From the NCBI GenBank assembly GCA_017503785.1, contig JAFVSK010000006.1, forward strand, positions 1 through 64,000: DNA of 64,000 nucleotides, in the 5' to 3' direction. The notes below the pieces were generated by a model. That model did not search any database and was not told the DNA's origin. It saw nothing but the letters and a program-made list of their open reading frames with translations. This stretch comes from Clostridia bacterium. GTDB lineage: Bacteria; Bacillota; Clostridia; Oscillospirales; Acutalibacteraceae. Made by a program: the position numbers and the translations under genes. Numbering within the stretch: position 1 is the first letter of the stretch; the number at the start of each line of letters is the position of its first letter. This document shows, one piece after another, positions 1 to 7,975 of the stretch.

Positions 1-131
1 CTTAATTGTACCATATCACGACTTATGTTTCAATAATTAAATCGCTATATTTTAGTTCAAATCCTCCCCAAAAGCCGTTTTGCGTGGAGGATATCTATAA
101 AATTCAACTGCGAAAAAACGCAAAGAAGAAG

Positions 132-157
132 TCCGAAACCGCAAAAGCGATTTCGGA
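132..157 (-). terminator. Terminator hairpin next to tRNA-3'-like repeat A
   Basis: Stem TCCGAAA (132-138) / TTTCGGA (151-157), followed on the minus strand by a T-rich tract. It lies just downstream (minus sense) of the tRNA 3'-end-like sequence that starts at 164. The same arrangement occurs at 3077, 3323 and 19529, so it looks like a tRNA terminator carried with each tRNA fragment. Confidence 0.6.
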
Positions 158-163
158 TTTCTT

Positions 164-333
164 TGGTTGCGGGAGATGGATTCGAACCACTGACCAACCC
201 TTTGCGGTGCCCGAAATTTGCTATTCGCCGTTCGGCGAGCAAATTTCGACCGCGGCAGCAGCTTATTGCTCGCTTCCTCTGCCGCAGGCAGCGCTCGCAA
301 ACGCTACAAGTTATTCGCCCTTCGGGCTCATAA
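164..333 (-). repeat. Structured 170-bp repeat, copy A (tRNA-fMet 3' end plus hairpins)
   Basis: On the minus strand its last ~28 nt are a tRNA T-arm, acceptor strand and CCA (TGG at 164-166), matching the 3' end of the tRNA-fMet at 19567. The rest is a chain of hairpins: arms 212-222/238-248 (11 bp), GCGGCAG 252-258 / CTGCCGC 279-285, and a short GCCC/GGGC stem near 318-326. By eye, copy B at 3111-3280 has the same length and differs at four positions. Protein-like readings through it are spurious. Confidence 0.8.
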
Positions 334-358
334 AGGGTCTGGTTTTTTATCGTCCGTA

Positions 359-387
359 TTTACAATTGATTATTGTGGTGATATAAT
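359..387 (+). promoter_or_regulatory. Putative sigma-A promoter of the rhamnosidase gene
   Basis: TTTACA (359-364), 17-nt spacer, TATAAT (382-387). It leaves a leader of about 70 nt before the start codon at 467. No operator was recognised. Confidence 0.6.
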
Positions 388-466
388 GCTTTAGTACCAT
401 TGAGTATCTTAAACGACCACTTTTGTAACAGTTACTTTTCTTACGAATTAAGAAGGAGATCATACC

Positions 467-3028
467 ATGAAAATTTTAAACTGTAAAGTCAATCACCTTT
501 CCACACCGCTTGGCTTTGCTATGGACAGTGCCTCCGTTTCATGGGTGACCGAAAGCGAAATTTCCAAGAAGCAGACCAAAGCCCGTATCCTGGTAGCACG
601 GGATCACGCTATGACACAGGTCATTTATGACAGCGCGGAAACCAACCTCTCCTGCACCGGGGTTAAGTTACCTCTGACCCTGACACCTCGGACAGCCTAT
701 TACTGGACAGTTCAAGTATGGGGTGATGGCGGTGATACCGCCGTTTCCGCGGTAAACCGCTTTGAAACAGGTAAACTGGATGAGCCTCTGGAGGGTCAAT
801 GGATCACCCCGCCATGGGAAAAGAATCCTTATGTCCGAAAATCTTTTCAAGCGACCGACATCCGAAAGGCACGGTTGTACATTATAGGATTGGGCCTTTA
901 CTATTTGGAGGTTAACGGCAAAAAGGTCGGCAATGATTTTTTTGCTCCCGGCTGCACGCAAATAGACCGCTTGGGTCAGATATATACCTACGACCTGACC
1001 GACTACCTTCGGGATGGCCGCAATGTTCTCGGTCTGATGATGGGCAATGGCTGGTACAAGGCTCCATTCGGTGCTAACGCCGCCCACCGAGAGCAAGCCC
1101 CTTTTATCGATAAGTACCTTCTCAAAGCCGAACTGCGGCTAACTTTGGCTGACGGCACAGAGGAAATCATCCACACCGATGAAAGCTGGCGTTGTGCTCC
1201 CTCTCCCATTGTTGAAGACAGCATCTACGACGGTGAGGTCTACGATGCTCGTCTTGCCATCGCTCACTGGTCCGATCCCGATTTTGACGACAGTGAGTGG
1301 GATACCATGACCCTCGCAGATGCGAACGGGGTTGGCGTATTGACCGATCGTCTGTCTCTTCCCGTTGTCATCAAAGAAACCGTCAATCCCATTGCAATCA
1401 TCCACACCCCCGCCGGGGAGACGGTGCTGGACTTGGGGCAAAATATCGTCGGATGGGTTTCTTTCCGTGTCAACGAGCCTGCAGGCACAGCCATTAACTT
1501 CCAGCACGGCGAGATCCTGCAGGACGGCTGTTTCTACAACGAAAACCTGCGCCGAGCAAAAGCAGAATACACCTACATATCCGACGGCACCGAAGCTACG
1601 GTTTCACCCTATTTCACCTTTTTCGGTTTCCGCTACGTAAAAATATCCGGTAACACGAAGCCTATCGACCTGAATGATTTTTTGGGTTGCGTGGTCTACT
1701 CCGATCTTGACGAAACCGGCTTCTTCACGACATCCGATGCCCGGATCAACCGATTGTACCTCAATGCCAAATGGAGCCAAAAGGATAACTTCCTGGACGT
1801 ACCCACCGACTGTCCTCAGCGGGATGAGCGCATGGGCTGGACCGGCGATGCCCAAATGTTCTGCAAAACCGCTTGCTACAATATGGATACGTATGCCTTC
1901 TACCGCAAGTATTTGAGAGATATTTGGGTCGAGCAGAAAGAATTTGGCGGCCGCGTTGGTCACGTCGCCCCTTCTTTCTTTAAGGATCACAGAAAATTCA
2001 ACGCCTTCTGGCAAGGTGGCTCCTGTGCCTGGGGCGATGCCGCTGTCATCATCCCTTGGACTCTGTACGAGCACTACGGTGATGCCGCTATCTTGGAGGA
2101 ATGCTATCAGAGTATGACCGCTTGGATAGACTGGATTGACCGTACCGTTTTAAACCAAGACGGTCTGTGGGAGCACGGCTTTAAGTTTGGTGACTGGCTG
2201 GCACTGGATGGCGACCCCAACCAAGAGGATGACCGTTACGGCGGTACCGATACCACCTACGTAGCCTCCGCTTACCTCACGTACTCCGCCCGATTGGTGG
2301 CCGAGGCGGCCCGCGTTTTGGGTCGCACAGAGGATGTCGCTTATTATCAATCCATCAGCGACCGCACCAAAGCCGCTATACAGAAGGCCTATTTTGCCGA
2401 AGATGGTGCGATCAGCATCCAAACCCAGACGGCCCACATCCTCGCCTTGTCCTTCGATTTAACAAAGAAAGAGCACCGCCCCGCTGTAGGAAGAGCCCTT
2501 GTGAAGCTTTTGGAACAAAGCAATATGCACTTGCAGACCGGTTTCGTAGGAACTCCCTTCCTGTGCCATACCCTGTCAGAAGCCGACTACGCAGAAGCCG
2601 CCTATACGCTGTTGTTCCAGAATGATTTTCCAAGTTGGCTATATGAGGTGGATATGGGTGCCACCACCATTTGGGAACGTTGGAACTCCGTGCTGCCCGA
2701 TGGTAAAATCTCCGGCACAGGCATGAACTCTCTTAACCATTACACCTACGGCAGTATCGTTCAATGGATGTACGAGCATATCTGTGGTCTGACCTTGATC
2801 TCTCCCGGATTCAAAACCTTCCGGATCCGCCCGGAATTCAGCAATCGTTTTACCTATGTATCTATGAACTACGCCTCTCCCATGGGCACCATCGAGACCG
2901 GCTGGAAACAGCATAACGGTGGCTATCGAGTAACTGTGACAGTGCCATTTGATACAACAGCCGTTTTGGAACTGCCCAATCGACAGCCCTTGACGCTGAC
3001 CCCGGGTCGCCACACCGTCGATATCTGA
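467..3028 (+). CDS. Alpha-L-rhamnosidase (GH78)
   Basis: The 853-residue protein matches bacterial GH78 alpha-L-rhamnosidases, which remove terminal L-rhamnose from plant glycans and glycosides. It has an N-terminal Ig-like domain, a rhamnose-binding beta domain (about residues 100-300, with the GNGWY motif), and an (alpha/alpha)6 catalytic domain with the signature DVPTDCPQRDERMGWTGDAQ near residue 440. That signature holds the general-acid region. A C-terminal beta domain follows. There is no signal peptide, so it is probably cytoplasmic and acts on imported oligosaccharides. The start ATG follows AGAAGGAG. No sugar transporter or regulator lies beside it. It stands alone between two nearly identical 170-bp tRNA-derived repeats, which may mean it arrived as cargo. 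Confidence 0.93.
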   Translation: MKILNCKVNHLSTPLGFAMDSASVSWVTESEISKKQTKARILVARDHAMTQVIYDSAETNLSCTGVKLPLTLTPRTAYYWTVQVWGDGGDTAVSAVNRFETGKLDEPLEGQWITPPWEKNPYVRKSFQATDIRKARLYIIGLGLYYLEVNGKKVGNDFFAPGCTQIDRLGQIYTYDLTDYLRDGRNVLGLMMGNGWYKAPFGANAAHREQAPFIDKYLLKAELRLTLADGTEEIIHTDESWRCAPSPIVEDSIYDGEVYDARLAIAHWSDPDFDDSEWDTMTLADANGVGVLTDRLSLPVVIKETVNPIAIIHTPAGETVLDLGQNIVGWVSFRVNEPAGTAINFQHGEILQDGCFYNENLRRAKAEYTYISDGTEATVSPYFTFFGFRYVKISGNTKPIDLNDFLGCVVYSDLDETGFFTTSDARINRLYLNAKWSQKDNFLDVPTDCPQRDERMGWTGDAQMFCKTACYNMDTYAFYRKYLRDIWVEQKEFGGRVGHVAPSFFKDHRKFNAFWQGGSCAWGDAAVIIPWTLYEHYGDAAILEECYQSMTAWIDWIDRTVLNQDGLWEHGFKFGDWLALDGDPNQEDDRYGGTDTTYVASAYLTYSARLVAEAARVLGRTEDVAYYQSISDRTKAAIQKAYFAEDGAISIQTQTAHILALSFDLTKKEHRPAVGRALVKLLEQSNMHLQTGFVGTPFLCHTLSEADYAEAAYTLLFQNDFPSWLYEVDMGATTIWERWNSVLPDGKISGTGMNSLNHYTYGSIVQWMYEHICGLTLISPGFKTFRIRPEFSNRFTYVSMNYASPMGTIETGWKQHNGGYRVTVTVPFDTTAVLELPNRQPLTLTPGRHTVDI

Positions 3029-3076
3029 TATACAACTAAAAATTGATGATCCAATCGATTTTCATAATCAAAAATG

Positions 3077-3104
3077 AAAAGGACACCCGTTTGGGTGTCC
3101 TTTT
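3077..3104 (-). terminator. Terminator hairpin next to repeat B
   Basis: Stem AAAAGGACACCC (3077-3088) / GGGTGTCCTTTT (3093-3104), flanked by T runs on both strands. It can end the rhamnosidase transcript rightward and any tRNA-fragment transcript leftward. Confidence 0.7.
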
Positions 3105-3110
3105 CGTTTT

Positions 3111-3280
3111 TGGTTGCGGGAGATGGATTCGAACCACCGACCATACCTTTGCGGTGCCCGAAATTTGCTATTCGCCGTTCGGCGAGCAAATTTCGACCGC
3201 GGCAGCAGCTTATTGCTCGCTTCATCTGCCGCAGGCAGCGCTCGCAAACGCTACAAGTTATTCGCCCTTCGGGCTCATAA
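3111..3280 (-). repeat. Structured 170-bp repeat, copy B
   Basis: The second copy of the element at 164-333 (166/170 identical by eye). It again starts with tRNA 3'-end sequence (CCA complement at 3111-3113), followed by the 11-bp and 7-bp hairpins. It ends with GGGCTCATAACCC, the tRNA-Met anticodon arm, but in the opposite orientation to the T-arm. Confidence 0.8.
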
Positions 3281-3322
3281 CCCAAGACAACGGTAGAAAC
3301 CCACGTCTTGTAACAAGCAAAA

Positions 3323-3352
3323 AACAAGGCACACCGTTTGGTGTGCCTTGTT
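3323..3352 (-). terminator. Terminator hairpin next to the left att-like tRNA fragment
   Basis: Stem AACAAGGCACACC (3323-3335) / GGTGTGCCTTGTT (3340-3352) with a T6 run on the plus strand and a T-rich run on the minus strand. It is likely the original terminator of the tRNA whose 3' end now sits at 3358-3405. Confidence 0.7.
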
Positions 3353-3357
3353 TTTTG

Positions 3358-3405
3358 TGGTTGCGGGAGATGGATTCGAACCACCGACCTTCGGGTTATG
3401 AGCCC
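3358..3405 (-). repeat. Left attachment-site candidate: 48-nt tRNA-fMet 3' fragment
   Basis: These 48 nt cover the anticodon arm through CCA of tRNA-fMet and match 19567-19614 at 47/48 positions in the same orientation. The 5' part of the tRNA is missing here; past 3405 the sequence is unrelated. This is the pattern left when an element integrates into a tRNA 3' end and restores the intact gene at its other end. Confidence 0.75.
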
Positions 3406-3416
3406 ATAGGAGATAG

Positions 3417-3590
3417 TCCGTTTTGTCTAGGATAGCGATCACAAGACGGGTGCTTGGCGATTTCTACGCCGACCTCTCGCCGACCAAACCCGAAAAACAG
3501 ACAGTAGCAAAGATGATTCCAATCCGTGCCGGATCCACCGAGAAAAGCGAGGGTATCTCCCCTATCAATTTTATTCGTCCGGAAATGTGA
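3417..3590 (+). pseudogene. Possible C-terminal remnant of an unknown gene
   Basis: An open frame without a start codon runs from the TAG at 3414 to the TGA at 3588-3590. It has protein-like composition (for example GDFYADLSPTKPEKQTVAK) and no ribosome binding site. It begins right after the att-like tRNA fragment, as expected if an integration or deletion cut a gene. The family is not recognised and it may be chance. Confidence 0.25.
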
Positions 3591-3625
3591 TAGAGGTATT
3601 TCTTATATAACCCCGCTCTGTGTAC

Positions 3626-3659
3626 GGGGAATCGGGGAATTTCGGCAAGTGCGCCTGTG
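3626..3659 (+). repeat. 34-nt repeat, left copy (inverted partner at 16525-16558)
   Basis: It matches the reverse complement of 16525-16558 at 30 of 34 positions, starting GGGGAATCGGGG. The surrounding 3591-3870 has no gene I can support; it looks like decayed sequence. Confidence 0.55.
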
Positions 3660-3871
3660 ATAGCGACGATCGTCTTGGCGAAAGATGCGCATCCGTTTCC
3701 CCTAGTTCACGGGAATCTTCCCCTAATCATCAGAGACTCTCCCTACAATTTATCACGCAGGAAACGTGGCTTTGTTGCAAGTTCGTCAGTACATAGAAGA
3801 TCCTATATATGCGCCTCCGCACCTTGTAATTAGTCACGTTAAAAATAAAACCCTGTTAAAACACCCAAAAC

Positions 3872-4105
3872 CTATTTCAATCCCCAAACACCTTTTCCTT
3901 TGCCCTCAACAGAATAAAAAATATCATCACCTTTAAAATTTTCACTATCAGACGAATGATCCTCTATACATTTTCTTATCCCTGCTTTTTGACCGGAAGT
4001 AAGTTTACATTGTGAAATATACTCGTATTCTTGATATATTTCCAAGTACTTTGCTTTTCCTCCTAAATTTTTTAATGATTGAATAATCGTTTCTAATACC
4101 GTCAT
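3872..4105 (-). CDS. Stand-alone winged-helix protein of restriction-system type
   Basis: This 77-residue protein resembles the small winged-helix domain often found at the N-terminus of type IV/HNH restriction enzymes. The visible pattern is a helix with LKNLGGKAKYLEIY, then LTSGQKAGIRKCIEDHSSDS, and a C-terminal strand GKGKGVWGLK. Here the domain is the whole protein, with no nuclease partner on the same strand. The start at 4105 is preferred over an in-frame ATG three codons upstream because the GGAAAGG motif is then about 9 nt away. The role is unknown; DNA binding is inferred from the fold. It is AT-rich cargo at the left end of the island. Confidence 0.6.
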   Translation of the reverse strand: MTVLETIIQSLKNLGGKAKYLEIYQEYEYISQCKLTSGQKAGIRKCIEDHSSDSENFKGDDIFYSVEGKGKGVWGLK

Positions 4106-4293
4106 TATAAACATCCTTTCCCTTACTGAACCAAACTACTAATATGCAAGTTGTATTCAAAAAGCCTTCCGCTATAATTTATGATACCATGAGAACACAA
4201 AAGTCGTCAATCATTTTCAATAGATCACAATATATTGATTAAAATAATTAGTTCTTCGTTTAACGGGCCTACACCACTTTCACAACGTGTGAC

Positions 4294-4322
4294 TTGACGC
4301 AAATGCTTATATAGAGTAAAAT
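4294..4322 (+). promoter_or_regulatory. Putative promoter of the exonuclease-like/helicase genes
   Basis: TTGACG (4294-4299), 17-nt spacer, TAAAAT (4317-4322). It lies about 30 nt before the start at 4354, with SD AGAGGTG. Confidence 0.6.
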
Positions 4323-4353
4323 TAGGTATAAACAATTGTGAGAGGTGCTTGCT

Positions 4354-5400
4354 ATGCGGTGTTTTAACTGTGGTTATGAAACGACTGAATATTTGTGTCC
4401 CGATTGTCGCACTGCGGAAATCTTAGACAAGGTATTTAGTCAGATTCGATTTTATAAAGCAGAAACTTGCGACAACCCCTATCTTGCTGAATATGTCTCC
4501 GGTCTCACAGAAAAATATGCCGAGAGAAATGCAATTCCCGCTATTCTTGACTGTTTTGATGTTGAAACCAATGAGTTTTATTATTGCCAATATTACAGAA
4601 TGCGTAAGGATGATCGGTTCGAGAGCGCTGCGCTTTCTTATTTGGCAACCCATTCATTGGATGAGACAAAAACCCAACGTGTTCTGTATGATTTGATCGA
4701 CAATTACATTCCCAACGATTTTGTGAAACCAAAAAAATGGTGCGAAATTGTTGCCGAAAAAGATGACTTGTGCTGTGAGTTGTATTTGGTGGCAGCAAAA
4801 TACTTTTCTATGATCGGCGAATACGATGTTTCTGACGCGATTGCAAAGAGAGCTATTTCTGCTTGCGGTTCAGGTAATGCGAAGCTTTTATTTTATTCGC
4901 TTGAAGGAATAGTTCCGAAGCTCTATAAACAGCAAGAAGATACGCAACGATATCGGACTAAAATACCATATTGGCCCAATACTGAAGATCGTCGCCGCGC
5001 TGTTGCAATGTTTTATGACGAAAGAGGAATTTCCTATCGGCGTATAGAAAGCAAGCCCGAGAAAACGCCTGAAAACGAATTTACGCCGCCCACCGCATGT
5101 TACGATGCACCAGATAGTTACTGTGCTTTTTGGTGTGCTGCTGCTTTTAGTGTAGCGCAATCTAAGCCAATTTACCAAATTGCTGCCGTAAAAGTTGAAA
5201 ACGGCAAACGAATGGATAGTTTTCAGGAATACATCCGTCCTTGGGATGGTGAGACCGGTCGCAAGTCGGCCGCTAAAGAAGCCGACGTCGATCTTACCGT
5301 TATTGACAGCGCAAGAGATGTGGATCAAGTGATGGTTGATTTTTTGATTTCGTTGGTGATGCGGTACTGTTATCAACCGATGCACTGGGTGGACAAATGA
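4354..5400 (+). CDS. Zinc-ribbon protein with exonuclease-like C-terminal domain (first part of a frameshifted gene)
   Basis: The protein begins with a CxxC...CxxC zinc ribbon (CFNCGY, CPDC), followed by a long helical region. From about residue 250 it has the outline of a DnaQ-like DEDD exonuclease fold (PIYQIAAVKVENGKRMDSFQEYIRP). The usual first catalytic D-x-E is replaced by FWCAAA, so activity is doubtful. At 5340-5346 the sequence is T TTT TTG, a slippery-type heptamer in frame. After it, this frame ends at 5400, while the -1 frame continues the family (FFDFVGDAVLSTDALGG) to 5618. Either programmed -1 frameshifting or an inactivating indel explains this. The ATG at 4354 is preferred over the GTG at 4345 because of the AGAGGTG spacing. 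A UvrD-like helicase follows. Confidence 0.6.
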   Translation: MRCFNCGYETTEYLCPDCRTAEILDKVFSQIRFYKAETCDNPYLAEYVSGLTEKYAERNAIPAILDCFDVETNEFYYCQYYRMRKDDRFESAALSYLATHSLDETKTQRVLYDLIDNYIPNDFVKPKKWCEIVAEKDDLCCELYLVAAKYFSMIGEYDVSDAIAKRAISACGSGNAKLLFYSLEGIVPKLYKQQEDTQRYRTKIPYWPNTEDRRRAVAMFYDERGISYRRIESKPEKTPENEFTPPTACYDAPDSYCAFWCAAAFSVAQSKPIYQIAAVKVENGKRMDSFQEYIRPWDGETGRKSAAKEADVDLTVIDSARDVDQVMVDFLISLVMRYCYQPMHWVDK

Positions 5401-5618
5401 AGCTGCTATGCCGCGCGGCACGGTATGCCGGCAGGAAGCGACTTTCCAACGCGTTGTTTGATCTTTTGGATTTTGCCACCGAAGCACACAGTCATTTTGA
5501 TATGAAAAACCGTGTTCAACTTTTGCAAACACTTGGCATTGACGAAGGAAAAGACTCACTTGGGAAAGCCGAAGCCAACATAACTCTTTATGAGGCTCTA
5601 AGAACTTATACGGCATAA
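5397..5618 (+). CDS. C-terminal part of the exonuclease-like gene (-1 frame)
   Basis: This frame opens before 5347 in the -1 register and gives FDFVGDAVLSTDALGGQM, then a helical stretch with LLDFATEAHSHFDMKNRVQ. That fits the C-terminal half of a DEDDh-type exonuclease domain continuing the preceding gene. The ATG at 5397 overlaps the upstream stop as ATGA, so coupled re-initiation as a 73-residue protein is also possible. On its own this piece lacks the start of the fold, so I read it as the second part of one protein made by frameshifting, or of a broken gene. Confidence 0.5.
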   Translation: MKLLCRAARYAGRKRLSNALFDLLDFATEAHSHFDMKNRVQLLQTLGIDEGKDSLGKAEANITLYEALRTYTA

Positions 5619-5665
5619 ACCGAGGAAACAACGCAAACTATTCCATTGATTCATAAGGGGTATTT

Positions 5666-7750
5666 ATGAAACTTACCGATGAACAATTGAAAGCCATTAA
5701 CCATATTGACGGTCATTTGCAAATTATCGCTTGTGCCGGTTCAGGGAAAACAACCGTTATCTCCAAGCGGATTGCGAATATTCTTAAACAAAAGCCAGAA
5801 ATCGACCCACATAATATCGTCGCGTTCACCTTTACCGAAAAAGCGGCAGTTTCTTTGAAAAGACATATTGAAGATGCAGTTGGAAGAACGTTGCCGACTA
5901 TGTATATCGGTACGATTCATGCTTTTTGCAAACACCTTCTCGATAAATACGCATTCGATTTTGCAGATTTCACGGTGCTTGACACGGTAAAAAATCATTT
6001 GTTTGTAACCCGGTATGCTGATAAGTGTGGTATGTCATTATTGAATTTGAAACCGTGTTTGCTGAACAATACGCTGTTTTGTGAATGCGTGGAGAAACTT
6101 ATTGACGATTATGAGAATCGCCCCCAGTGGACCGACACACAACGCGCGGTATTGGAACAATATACCAGATGTTTATATGAACATCAATATATTGACTTCT
6201 CTTTGTTGATATCCGAAGCATTACGGCAGATTTCCAAAAACGCTTCTGTACAGGCGTATTTGCAACAAATCAAATATCTGGTGGTGGATGAATATCAAGA
6301 TGTAAATGACCTACAAGAAAAGCTCGTTCGCAGTATTGCTCATTTTGGTGCGAACGTATGCGTGGTTGGCGATGACGACCAGACAATCTATCAATTCCGC
6401 GGAAGCGACGCCGACCATATGATAGCATTTTCTACCCTTTATCCAAACGTGACGAAAGTAAATTTAGGGGAAAACTTTCGCTGCCAAGCAGAAATTCTTG
6501 ACGTAGCAAGTAAGGTTATTGCTCACAATGAGCATCGTCTGCAAAAACAAATGAAAGCACACAAGACAAAATCTGATGGTGTTGTTCGAGCAGAGGGATA
6601 TGCTGACGATCAGCAGGAATTCGAAGCTATTTCAACAACCATCACAGAGTTGCACGAAAAAGGGTTGCCATATCGTGATATGGCAATTTTGGTTCGCAAA
6701 GGTAAGTTCATCCCACAAATCGCAAAAGCGTTGGAAGAGAAAGGCGTTCCGTATACGGCCGACAGTGCGGAATCGTTCTTTGAAAGTCCGTATTTTAATC
6801 GATTGGTTAGAACTTTACAAATACTGGTTGACATCAACAAGTCGGCGCTTTACGAGCAGTGGGAAGGCATAGCAAATCACACAAACTTTACAGCGGGATT
6901 TAGGTATTTGCGAAGTTGTTCCATCGGAGGGAATCACCGTCTAAGTGAAATTCTATGCAGATTTTGCGATGCCATTGGCTTTTTGGATAAGTCAGTTCCG
7001 GACCTATCTATACGGACAGAAGATTTGGAGGGTCTGTGCACTATCTTAAATGATTACGACGAGATATATGGCGATTATCAATTATCTGCGCGCATTACCG
7101 GTGTACTGAAATTTTTAGATACGCAAGTACGTTTGGAATATAAATATCACAATTTCCGAACAACTACAACCAATGAAGATGCCGTGCAGCTGATGACTGT
7201 ACACAAGTCAAAGGGGTTAGAATTTCACACCGTATTTTTGCCCTGCCTTAACAAACGTGAATTCCCAGTATTGGCAAAGGGCGGCAGAAAGTATTATCAT
7301 GTGTTAGGAAACCCGTTTAACGAAAACAAAGCCAAATACGAATCCGATATTGAAGATGAGCGCAAGTTGTTTTACGTAGCAGTTACCCGCGCAGAACACA
7401 ATCTGTACTTGAGTTACACACTCGCAAACGCATCTGTTTCAGAGTTTGTTGCAGAAGCAGCCGAATCCAGCTATTTGGGAATGGATCGGAACGACCTGCA
7501 TTATCAACCTCCCAGAGCGACAAAAAGAAGTGCAAAGACAGCCGATAAAGACTTTGAAGAATTATGTGCAAACTGGGAGCGGGAACAGCAAGAAAAAGCT
7601 GAATACTGGGAAGCGGTTCGATATGCGCGGGAAGCGCTTTATAATTACTACCATGTCGGCAATCATTTTTGTCCGGGTATGATTATGGAATATTCGGATA
7701 TTTGCAAGCAGGGGCCTGAGGCCATACTTGAAGCAGCATGTAGGCTATAA
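5666..7750 (+). CDS. UvrD/Rep-family superfamily 1 helicase
   Basis: This 694-residue SF1A helicase should translocate 3'-5' on single-stranded DNA using ATP. All main motifs are visible: Walker A AGSGKTT (24-30), motif Ia/Ib region FTEKAA, motif II VVDEYQD (about 206-212), motif III GDDDQTIYQFRG (235-246), motif V MTVHKSKGLEF, and motif VI VAVTRAEHNLYLSYT. It is shorter than AddA and lacks a nuclease domain. It starts after AAGGGG, 47 nt downstream of the zinc-ribbon/exonuclease-like gene, so the two are probably co-transcribed. In a mobile element such a pair suggests DNA processing or defence, but no named system is claimed. Confidence 0.88.
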   Translation: MKLTDEQLKAINHIDGHLQIIACAGSGKTTVISKRIANILKQKPEIDPHNIVAFTFTEKAAVSLKRHIEDAVGRTLPTMYIGTIHAFCKHLLDKYAFDFADFTVLDTVKNHLFVTRYADKCGMSLLNLKPCLLNNTLFCECVEKLIDDYENRPQWTDTQRAVLEQYTRCLYEHQYIDFSLLISEALRQISKNASVQAYLQQIKYLVVDEYQDVNDLQEKLVRSIAHFGANVCVVGDDDQTIYQFRGSDADHMIAFSTLYPNVTKVNLGENFRCQAEILDVASKVIAHNEHRLQKQMKAHKTKSDGVVRAEGYADDQQEFEAISTTITELHEKGLPYRDMAILVRKGKFIPQIAKALEEKGVPYTADSAESFFESPYFNRLVRTLQILVDINKSALYEQWEGIANHTNFTAGFRYLRSCSIGGNHRLSEILCRFCDAIGFLDKSVPDLSIRTEDLEGLCTILNDYDEIYGDYQLSARITGVLKFLDTQVRLEYKYHNFRTTTTNEDAVQLMTVHKSKGLEFHTVFLPCLNKREFPVLAKGGRKYYHVLGNPFNENKAKYESDIEDERKLFYVAVTRAEHNLYLSYTLANASVSEFVAEAAESSYLGMDRNDLHYQPPRATKRSAKTADKDFEELCANWEREQQEKAEYWEAVRYAREALYNYYHVGNHFCPGMIMEYSDICKQGPEAILEAACRL

Positions 7751-7975
7751 CACTGAACCTTTCGCTGCAAAGTTTCGATCGGATTCGTGATACAGTTTAT
7801 AGCACTATTTGATAAGATGCAGCATCGCTTGGCATGACAATAATCTTTATCGTAATCCAGCGAGTACCCAGCGAATGAATCTAGAATAGCGAGATCACTG
7901 AGATGCATGACCGCGTTAACTTGAGCGGCGTGATGTATTTTGCTAATTAAGAAAAACTTAGGAGCGTGACTATTT

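Noticed and set aside
6-386. Protein-like reading containing WIRTTD and SPFGEQISTAAAAYC, repeated near 3043-3435 and related to one at 19257-19610
   Set aside because: These frames run through tRNA 3' ends, terminators and the structured repeat. Such translations are a known false-gene pattern in clostridial annotations.
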